DNA from: Xylaria sp. FL1777
Lineage: Eukaryota; Ascomycota; Sordariomycetes; Xylariales; Xylariaceae
Reading direction: 5' to 3'
NCBI GenBank assembly: GCA_022578965.1
Contig: MU400509.1
Span: 124,001 to 188,000 of the forward strand
DNA: 64,000 bases
Part shown: positions 54,920 through 64,000 of the stretch, in pieces
Layout of the letters: every line of letters starts with the position of its first letter
Numbering within the stretch: the stretch's first letter is position 1
The notes under the pieces: generated by a model
The model's input: only the letters and a program-made list of their open reading frames with translations
What the model was told of the DNA's origin: nothing
Databases searched by the model: none
Made by a program: the position numbers and the translations under genes

Positions 54920-56384
54920 ATGGCTGAGCCCATCAAGAACCGCCGGCCTGAGATCGCCGCTCCGTACGTACACAATTCAGGCATCATGCGCTCAATACTA
55001 CAGATGAGACAGACCGATACTGAACTTTGATATCCAGTACCCCGCAGAACACGCCCGCCAGCAATGCACCCATCTCTTCTCATGCCCAGCAACCAGCTGT
55101 TGCCAGCATCAAAGAGGGTCAGTGGTCTATGTAATTCCCCCATCTCCTGCTTGACACAGCTAATTTCTCTTTGTGCAGAGGACCTGGACCGTGCTGCCGC
55201 CGCCTCCATCTTTGCCCAGAACCCCCGGCTGGTGCAGATGATTCAAGGTCGTCTTGGCTCACTTGTTGGTCGATCCTCTGGTTATATCGAGTCGCTTCCT
55301 GCTTCTGTTCGCCGACGCGTTGCCGGTCTCAAGGGCATCCAAAAGGATCACTCAAAACTTGAGGCCGAGTTCCAGGAGGAGGTTCTTCAGCTAGAGAAAA
55401 AGTACTTTGCCAAATTTACACCACTCTACGAGAAGCGCGCCAAGATCGTCACTGGCAAAACCGAACCTACCGACGAGGAGGTCGCGGCTGGTGAGGAGGA
55501 AAATGACGAGGAAAAGGATACCGAGAACCAGGCTGACAAGGAGAAGCCGTCTGAGACGTCTGAAGTTTCTGGTATTCCCGAGTTCTGGCTATCTGCTATG
55601 AAGAACCAGATCTCTCTTGCGGATATGATCACTGACCGCGACGAGGAAGCCCTTCGCTCTCTAGTCGACATACGAATGGAGTACCTCGACAAACCCGGTT
55701 TCCGCCTCATCTTTGATTTCGCTTCAAACGACTACTTTAGTGACAAGTTTATTACCAAGACCTACTATTACCAGAACGAGAGCGGCTATGGTGGTGATTT
55801 CATTTACGATCACGCCGAAGGTCACAAGATCAACTGGAAGGAAGGACAGGATCTCACAGTTCGCATTGAGAGCAAAAAGCAAAGGAATAAGAGTACGTAG
55901 ACCTACTAGTACACTTCGCGGGAAACCCTAACTAATCTTTGTATAAGACACCAAGCAAACTCGCATTGTCAAGAAGACTGTACCTACCGAGTCATTCTTT
56001 AACTTCTTCTCTCCCCCGAAGCCCCCAACCGACGATGATGAGGACGATGCTTCCAGTGACATTGAAGAGCGCCTGGAGCTCGACTATCAACTTGGAGAGG
56101 ATATCAAGGAGAAGTTAATTCCACGTGCCATTGACTGGTTTACGGGTGAGGCGTTAGCTTTCGAGGAGATTGATGACATGGACGAGGATGGCTTCGTAGA
56201 TGATGAGGATGAGGAGGATGATGATGACCTCAGCGAAGACCGTGACGATGACGAGGAAGATTCAGAGGAAGATGTACGTGAAGTCGAATTTTCTCAACCT
56301 CTTTAACAAGAGCTAACCTCCTTCCGTCTGTAGGATGACACCGCGAAGCCGAAGCAAGAAGCTCAAGAATGCAAACAGAGCTAG
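54920..56384 (+). CDS. NAP1: Nucleosome assembly protein 1
   Basis: Five exons: 54920-54963, 55038-55117, 55179-55892, 55948-56273 and 56334-56384, giving 404 aa. Donors are GTACGT (three), GTCAGT and others; acceptors are CCAG, GCAG, TAAG and GTAG. Order: [18 protein letters not shown], a Pro/Gln-rich stretch, the long dimerisation helix ([20 protein letters not shown]), an acidic insert, the earmuff domain ([39 protein letters not shown]), [28 protein letters not shown] and a very acidic tail. NAP1 chaperones H2A-H2B, shuttles to the nucleus and also binds Clb cyclins in yeast. The last exon replaces the usual KPEECKQ-like end with [10 protein letters not shown], which is family-like. Confidence 0.96.
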
Positions 56385-57594
56385 ATGGCATCATACCCTT
56401 GAAGCTTTCTATCGCTATTCAAGCGAAATCTACTAGAAAGGATTGCTGGGCTGCATTTATCTCCTCTTATCCTTTCTTAGGTTTGTCGCTATCTTACCCC
56501 TAATAGCGGCCATGATCAATCCATTTCCATGCCGCAGGGATCACGCTGGCCTGCAACTCCTTCTTCCGAAAATAGACTGGTATTTACGTCAGGTTTCAGG
56601 CTGCTTTCATAACCACATCCTGTACTGATGATAGTTTTCCTTCGAGTTTTACCCTAGCTATGGTTAACGCCGGGGTAGTTGGGCTGGCCGGGAAAAGTGG
56701 TGGTATGCTGTTCAAAGAGACACGCGTGGATGGGCCACGCAGACTCTTGAGCTTAAGCTTACAAAGCACAACTGATGGTACTGACTTATTTCCGTCCAAC
56801 AGAGCGCTTCAACTGAACACTGGGTGACTTTGCATATATGTATGTCTACACTGCTCGTGGGCCTGAGGGCTTCTTCAGTTATGTCCGTGGGTGATGTTGG
56901 TCGTTACTTCTGTCTATTTAGTTCCTGTGATAGAACAGGGACTCCATATCAGGTAGTTTAAACGACTATGTGAAATAGAGTCGTTGTACAGTGGATAGCC
57001 CGGACAGTCTAAAGTGCAAATTTCGAGCAAGAGGTAAAGGAAGCTAGTTACAGCCACTTTCTGGGTGGAATAGCGCCCGAAACATTTCGAAGGACGAGAT
57101 ACATAGGGTAACTGGTGTGTTTTATTATAGGTGATTTCCTGTCGTCCGTTTAGCTGCGTAGGCATTCATAGCGATTTCGCCTATAAGGGTAAGTGAAATA
57201 GTATTACGAGATGAGGTGACAGAAAGATTTATTGAGGCGATTTTCGGCGTCTGTAACGTACCCACACTGTCTCCATCAGCAATTCTTCCAGCTGTAAAGT
57301 GAGGTTCCGATGTCGACCGGTCGGTGTTACTCACCTCACCAGTCTGGGGGCCCTGGAGCGAATCAGAGCCGATGAACAAAGCATACGTGTAGGGGGCGCC
57401 AAATAGTAGGTACCAAAGCGAGAAAGATAAAAAAAAAATTATACTTTCGGGCTTTCCTCTGACTCAACTGTTCCACATGTGTTTTTAGCTAATTGAGACG
57501 TACCGTTTAGATTGTTGTCAAGGCCACCGTCCAAGGCCTAAACCCAACCTTGAACCCTTCTACATTTTCTGCCGCCAGCCGTCTATTTCCTATC
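56385..57594. other. Intergenic, NAP1 3' side and SER33 promoter
   Basis: 1.2 kb, no conserved frame. The 120 nt before the SER33 ATG include an A-rich tract near 57430 and form the likely leader. Confidence 0.45.
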
Positions 57595-59402
57595 ATGGCG
57601 CAAGCACAGAATATCTTGACTATCCACCCGCGTGATGACGTGCAGAGGCATATGAGCGTGTCGACTTCACCTACAGCCATATTCCAGTCTCCGCATTCTA
57701 GCTTTGGCGGGGTGTTGGCTCAACGAGGAGTACCGAAGCAATTAAAACCCTTCAATACCCAAGACATCAAGATCCTCCTTCTCGAAAACGTGAATCAGAG
57801 TGGAAAGGACATATTGACCGCTCAGGGCTACCAGGTGGAGGCTTTGAAAACCTCGTTACCTGAAGACCAGCTCATCGAGAAGATTCGGTCAGTGCACATG
57901 TGCCATCATTCATTGTCCATCTCGGGCTACTAACACAATACAGAGATGTGCATGTTATTGGCATCCGATCCAAAACTAAGTTGAACGAAAAGGTCTTAAA
58001 AGAGGCCAGGAACCTGCTGGTCATTGGATGTTTTTGTATTGGAACCAACCAGGTCGATCTTGAATTCGCAGCTCGTCATGGCATTGCTGTTTTCAACTCA
58101 CCGTTTGCCAACTCCCGCAGTGTGGCCGAGCTGGTCATTGCTGAAATCATCACACTTGCGCGTCAGCTCGGCGACCGTTCCAACGAGATGCACCGAGGCG
58201 CCTGGAATAAAGTGAGCAGCAAATGCTGGGAAATCCGTGGCAAGACACTGGGTCCGTCCTTTCTTTCCCTTCGCGATCTAATTGTCGATACTAACCCCGG
58301 GCAATTGATCAGGTATCGTGGGATATGGACACATTGGATCTCAGCTGTCAGTTCTAGCTGAGGCCATGGGCATGAACGTCATCTACTACGATGTCGTGAG
58401 CTTGATGGCACTCGGTACCGCCCGACAGGTGCCGACCCTTCAAAGCCTCCTCAACCAGGCGGATTTCGTCACCCTGCACGTGCCTGAGCTCGCCGAAACT
58501 AAGAACATGATTTCTGCCGCTCAGCTCGCAGAAATGAAGGATGGGTCATATCTGATCAACGCGAGCCGCGGCACGGTAGTCGACATACCGGCTCTAATTA
58601 ATGCCATGCGAAGCGGAAAGATTGCAGGCGCCGCTCTGGACGTTTTCCCGACAGAACCTCGTGCCAACGGTGATTACTTCAACAACAGCTTGAATGGGTG
58701 GGACGATGAGCTTCGTAGTCTTAACAACATTATCCTTACTCCTCACATTGGTGGCAGCACTGAAGAAGCCCAACGAGCAATTGGCATTGAAGGTATGCTA
58801 ATCCAGCCACATATCATCTTCTGTTACTGTGCTAACTAAAAGCCTGATCAGTGGGCGACGCTCTCGTCCGATACATCAACCAGGGTGTCACAATAGGTAG
58901 CGTCAATATGCCAGAGATCAACCTCCGCTCGATGACATCTGAAGAAGCAGACTGCGCCAGAGTCAGTGATTTATCTATAACTTTTTGCATGTGGCGAGCT
59001 AAGCTAATTGGATTTGCAGGTTATCTTCATCCATCAAAACGTGCCAGGTGTCCTTCGTAGAGGTAAAATATGGACTGCAAGCTTGCGTATACAAGTTACA
59101 TTAGCCGCTTACCAGTGCAATAGTGAACGAGATCCTCGGCGAACACAACGTTGATAAGCAGATCAGCGACAGCAGAGGCGATGTATGGTCCTCTTTGCGT
59201 GCTTTGATATACAGATACTAATGTTGTTTCAGTGCGCGTATCTCATGGCCGACGTGAGCAGTGTTCAAACGAGCGACCTTAGAGAGATCCTCGACAACCT
59301 CGAGGCTCTGAGCTGTGAGCATCGACACCCCAATCTGATGTGGGAGCCGTGGAAACTAACTTATATGGTACAGCTCGCATTTTGACACGTGTATTATACT
59401 AG
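57595..59402 (+). CDS. SER33: D-3-phosphoglycerate dehydrogenase (serine biosynthesis)
   Basis: Eight exons: 57595-57887, 57944-58251, 58313-58792, 58852-58961, 59020-59062, 59124-59182, 59233-59314 and 59374-59402, giving 467 aa (yeast Ser33 469). The ATG chosen starts MAQAQNIL; no earlier in-frame ATG exists. The substrate domain carries FNTQDIKILLLENVNQSG and VHVIGIRSKTKLNE. The NAD domain carries TLGIVGYGHIGSQLSVLAEA. Active-site groups are Arg in NASRGTVVD, Glu in DVFPTEP and His in LTPHIGGST. The C-terminal ACT regulatory domain spans the last four exons (RVIFIHQNVPGVLRRVNEI) and ends SRILTRVLY, as in Ser3/Ser33. It oxidises 3-phosphoglycerate to 3-phosphohydroxypyruvate, the first step to serine, and is usually inhibited by serine through the ACT domain. 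SER3 and SER33 are yeast paralogues; either symbol fits. Confidence 0.95.
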
Positions 59403-60971
59403 GTAGGGATCATGACGGACAGCGGATGGAGTTCGGCAAATTAGGTTGTTTGCAGCATTCAGTAATTCAACTTATGGTAATTGAGCAACTACAACAAAAA
59501 CGTTGCAAAACATGGGAAAGACAAAAATTCAACTTATATGGTTAGAGGGGGCTACGGTTTCAACGTCATATAAGTAAACTCGAGGGACAAAACGCTGGGC
59601 AGAATAGTGCAACGTAAAAGAAAAACAAAATGCATCGTTGAGTTTCCTTATACACCGAAACAATCCTGAAGAAGCTGTAGGAAACTTACGTACACGTAGC
59701 GTGCGGATCTGACACGAGTGTCCACGGCTAGGGACTCTTTCACAAGCAACGACCCCAATGCTATAGACGTCTAAATTCTACTATTTTACGTTTCAACTAA
59801 ATTAAAGTGATCTAGTTGTAATAGCACAGCCTATTAATTTTTTAAACGAGTTCCTGAGTTGTTTAATTGGTCTTTAAAGTAGTAGACTTCCGGCTGGTTT
59901 GGAGTATCTGGGTGGTTTTTTTTTTGTTGGACTTACCCTGCCAAGACCAATATGATGATAATCTTCTCCGGATATTGTGGCAATCGCATGAACGACAAGG
60001 GTATCGACGTAAATTGATGCAATTTCGAATGTCGAGGCCCTCGACATAATGTAGCAGAGAGGGGAGAGGGAGGTGGATGCCCTGTCGATCTCGTGGCATT
60101 GCAGCATGCACAGCTCCAATGTCGTACCGTTATGCCTTTTGTTGGTAGGCAAAGATGTATGCGATGTAGGTACCGCTGATAGCAAAATATGTAGGTGTCA
60201 TTAGGCAGTGACACACTACACGTTGGCCGATGGGTTTTTCCTGCAATAGAACGAATCAAATAAGAAACAGGAGAACTGAAACATGAAAGATGGCCAACCG
60301 CCGGCACTGACCGGAACCAGATCCTGGCCACTCACCACGAGGGTACGATGAAGAGGAAAGAATTGATCGACGGCTCGGGCAAATCAACGGCTCGGAAACC
60401 CAGTAAATGGGGTTGGATTCGGACGACAAGCAGGTTCTCCTACCTAGGTTCCAGGTACACACTTTAGAGGTGCACGACAGATTCGGCCTAGCGCAGTCGC
60501 CGCTTTTGCTCCGTTAACTGAGGACATAATTTATGTAGCAGTTATGCACAGAGAAACGGTTAATAGGGAGAACGTTTATGTTCGAACGGCGGACGGGAAT
60601 CTACCCCAGACGGCTCCACGACTTATATCAAGTTCTTAAATACGCCTTTTACTACGAGCAGATCTTTCTTTCTCGTTTCTACAAGTCCAACGCAAGCCGT
60701 TTTCACATGTCTCAAAACAGTACAGATATACTATTGTAATATTGACGCTGAGCCGCTGTACGGCTATCAAGCAGGAGGTTATCATCCTCTTGCACTAGAC
60801 GATATTCTCAAGGATAGCCCATATAAAACTGTTTATAAGTTAGTACGCCGGCAAGTTAGCTAGCGAAGTGCTGCTTGCCTGCGCCCTGAGACAACGCGTT
60901 TACATGGTCAAGCCGATTTCCCTTCCTTTTCTTTCTAAGAATACAACGGTCCTCAATCAACCAACTCCAAT
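59403..60971. other. Intergenic, no gene seen
   Basis: 1.6 kb, AT-rich after the SER33 stop, with no conserved frame on either strand. Confidence 0.45.
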
Positions 60972-62392
60972 ATGAAGTGGCCTTGTGCGCTTCAGTCATG
61001 TAATCAGCCGGCTTTGAGATCGCTCCATAGACAGTGCGAACTCTGCCACCGACATTTCTGCACAAAACATGTGGTGTCAGCGCTGCATACTTGTCCTACA
61101 AACGAGGTTCGGATGGGCGATACAATACTTGAGCAGGGTCAGAACGTCTGACATGGTTACAGGATATCCACGCTATATACATATCTGGGGACCCAGCTAA
61201 GCTTAAAGGCCTAAATTCAGTCCGACGAACGGCGGGCGAAGAGGTCATCTCCAGATTGTTAGCAACTATCAATTGCGATGCCCTTCGCGTGCGCGCAGAG
61301 ACTTTACGCGATGGGATCAAATGTACTGTCAATCTCCCATCAGCCGATCAAGCATACTTCAACTTTGACGTCCTTGGTGGGTGTAACTACCATGGCTCGA
61401 TCGTGTTTGACGACGGCAAGACTTGGTTGGCAAGGTTCCGACTCCCGAATCACAATGCACCTCCATTGCAGGAGAGGAACTTCGATAGGCGCAGCGAGTT
61501 TGCTACATATCGTTTCCTTGCTAAAACTGCTGTTCCAGTCCCCGAGGTGTACGACTGTGCTGATGACGAAGACCCTATGAATCTTGTTGGCGCTGGGTAC
61601 ATTCTGCTTGAAAAGCTAGCGGGGAAGCCGTTAGCCTGGCATGAAGCAAATGAGGTGCAGAAAGAAAAGTTCTCTCGTCAGTTAGCAGAGATCTATGCCA
61701 ACTTGGAACAGCATCCTCTCAATGGGCTAGGACGTCTACAGCTCTCGTCTATGGGGCTACCTGAAGCCGGACCAGCCTTCTTCGACTACGACTCGAATGG
61801 AAACTTGATCCCATTCGGCCCATTCAGTCATTCGAACGACTACTACACAGCCTTGATTCAGCAGAACATCCAGCTAGTCAAAACCGGGGAGGTCGCAACT
61901 TCTGCACCTCTAGATCAATACCTAGTCTTCATGAGTCTCCTTGACTCTCTCCCGCCAAATGAGTCGGGTCCTTTTTTTCTTCGTCATGTGGATTCTAGAG
62001 ACGTGAATTTCCTGGTCGATGATGACTACAACATCACTGGTATCATCGACTGGGAGCTGGCCATTTCTACTTCAAAAAGCTCCGCATTCCAATCGCCTCT
62101 CTTACTATACAATTTAGGCGAACTCTACCATAAAGGCCTATCAACGCCAAGCGAAGATGAAAAGCGCCTTTCTAAGATCTTGCGGGAGAAAGGGGCAGTT
62201 GAACTTTCTGCATTGGCCGAGAAAAAGCTGCATTTTAGAGTTGATCAAGTTATTGAGGCCGATCCCTGGGAACGGCAAAAATTCGTGAGCCTTTTCAGTG
62301 CGTGGTGGAAAGCCACCAATGGGGTCGAAACATTCGATTGGGATACGTGGTACAAGAAGGCACTTGATATGTATGGCGATGGAGGCCTATGA
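60972..62392 (+). CDS. AN1-like zinc finger plus APH-family phosphotransferase
   Basis: Exons 60972-61106 and 61163-62392 give 454 aa; the intron has a weak GTTCGG donor and a TTACAG acceptor, and phase is kept. Residues 1-45 form a Cys/His cluster (CALQSCNQPALRSLH, CELCHRHFCTKH, H.C) like an AN1-type zinc finger. From about residue 70 the protein resembles fungal aminoglycoside phosphotransferase-fold enzymes: NYHGSIVFDDGKTWLARFR, AVPVPEVYDC, YILLEKLAGKPL, the catalytic loop RHVDSRDVNFLVDDDYN and the metal-binding GIIDWELA. The kinase motifs are intact. The substrate is unknown; the fold is used for small-molecule and protein phosphorylation. If the first exon is not joined, translation would have to begin further downstream, since no ATG precedes the conserved region at 61256 (TTG). 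Confidence 0.75.
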
Positions 62393-64000
62393 GAATCAGA
62401 TATGAGGGGCACAGTATTGCATATACGAATCGAGTAACCAACATTAGTTGTCAGCAAGATCTATGTAACACACAGATAGGCGCAAGATCGCTCGACTTAC
62501 ATGTCTACCAGCTGACTTGCTTGATGTTGCGCTGAATCCGGCGCAGGTTCGTCTTTCCTCGGATATCCCGGCGATGCGTTTTTCATTCTCGGTGTTTCCG
62601 GCCTTATAAACTAGGTGACGTACACTCATAACGTTGCGTTGTATAACGTCGCGTTATGGCTGTCGGGGTACCTAGGGTTCTCTCTGTTTACTCAAGTCTC
62701 GCCGTAGACAAGTGTAAAATTTAACAGAATTAAGTCGATGGTGATTGGGCATAAATGCCGTTGTTGGGGGTTTATGTAAGTATAATCTACGATACTTTAT
62801 GTTAATAAATCTTATCAGATCTGGTCTCCTCACCCCCTTTCTCTCTGTTTCTTCCAAGCGAGCTTGCTTGATTATTTAAGACGCATAGATATTTAGTACC
62901 GAAACAGGCGGAAAACCTCGAGAATCCTGGCTAGGGAATGCGAGTACGTTTGTTAACGTGGTATGGAAGCTCGTCGGCACTGGGACAGTGATAGAGAGTG
63001 AAGGGATTATAAGAACATTAAGACATTGCAGTCACCGGTGATATAATAAGTCCTAGGAGATTTCCTACTTCATGTTGACGTTCTGGTTGTTGTGTGTTAA
63101 GCCTTGCAATTAACACGGTACTAGGTAGGAATCCGTTTTGAATAAAATGGTCATTTGTTCTTTTTGCAGCGCATTTACGGTATTTTGTGCATTGAAAATT
63201 ATGTACCTGGGGTTGTGCAAAAGCGGGCCTTGATTAGGCCAAGCTAGAGCTAAAAGCAGCATTTCGATTCAGGACGGTAAAACTTACAGTATTCCAACCT
63301 CTTTTGCTCGTTTGGGAACCCCTGCAGATGTTGGCGTACCATGAACCTGTGGCGGGCGCTTTTGTAGTGTAGAGGAGAGGGAGAGAGGGAGATAGAAGGA
63401 AAGTCCCGCCACTTTTTTTTTTCCAAACATCGCCGTCGAGCGAGGGATACCTTGTGCGCTGGTCTTTACAGCTATAATACGGTATGCAATGTGTTGATTA
63501 CTGCAGCGCTGCTGCAAGCATCCAGGTCATAACTGGACGTGTTTTGTGTCCGTGCTCATATTGTCGATATATGCGAATTAATATCCTCTATATATACTGA
63601 GTAGACCTAATTGCCAATAAGAGAAACGCGCATCGTGCCACCTAGGGTAATAGGAATCTACACGACAATTACTTCACCCATTGCAGCTAATCTCGCCCCA
63701 GTGGAGAGCTACCCCTTAAACCTGCTAGTTAGTCAGCATCAGCAAGATTCTACTACGTATACTATGTTGTATAGACTAAAAAGCAAGACATACATATAGG
63801 AATAGGGTTACCTCTAGCCAATACAGGTCCACTGCTTTTATACTATTTAAATGGACCGCAGCATACCAACCAACACAAATGTGTCGTGGGGTATATAATT
63901 ATAGATATCAATGCAATAATAAAGTATAATCAGACATACCTAGAGAATGGGAGGGGAAAAAAAAAAAAGTCAGCGAAATAATCTGTCATCTCCATGCGCA
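62393..64000. other. Right-edge region, no gene seen
   Basis: 1.6 kb downstream of the phosphotransferase gene, AT-rich, with A- and T-tracts (63410s, 63957-63968). No conserved coding frame or RNA gene recognised. Confidence 0.4.

Overview
The window is nuclear DNA of a filamentous ascomycete (Pezizomycotina, most likely a Sordariomycete). The evidence is the gene set (Set1, Ies1, Big1, Rrp9, Ypk9, Pre1 and others, each alone with its own promoter), short spliceosomal introns of about 50-80 nt with GTAAGT/GTACGT donors and CTAAC/CTGAC branch sites, and long gene-free stretches full of a short self-complementary TAGGTAGGTACCTACC-type repeat. The class assignment is inference. I rebuilt exon structures by hand from splice signals, reading phase and protein family conservation. 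Exon lengths summed to whole codons in every spliced model.

Left part (0.8-21 kb): BIG1 (-) and RRP17 (+) are divergent. Tropomyosin (-) and a securin/Cut2-like gene (+) are divergent across a repeat-rich promoter. Then come the H3K4 methyltransferase SET1 (-), an MCT-type MFS transporter (+), the SSU-processome gene FCF1 (-, 12 very small exons) and a Csi2-like wall/membrane protein (+). Middle (23-43 kb): a YOR1-type ABC transporter, the INO80 subunit IES1 and the RNA helicase DED1, all on the minus strand, then about 5.5 kb of gene-free DNA with decayed gene relics, including a frameshifted kinase-like fragment. Right part (43-62.4 kb): proteasome beta-4 (PRE1, -) and the U3 snoRNP WD40 protein RRP9 (+) are divergent. 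The P5B ATPase YPK9 (-, 14 exons) follows, then NAP1 (+), phosphoglycerate dehydrogenase SER3/SER33 (+) and a zinc finger-APH phosphotransferase fusion (+). I see no rRNA, tRNA, CRISPR array, intact transposon or secondary-metabolite cluster.

The genes are mostly housekeeping and do not form one pathway, although RRP17, FCF1, RRP9 and DED1 all serve ribosome production or translation. The most unusual biology is in splicing. One RRP9 intron makes sense only as a spliceosomal twin intron (stwintron): an internal intron interrupts the donor of an outer intron between its first and second nucleotides. PRE1 has an intron inside its start codon, so unspliced RNA would read AUG-UAA, and it also has a GC-AG intron. 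FCF1 has a 10-nt microexon and RRP9 a 19-nt one.
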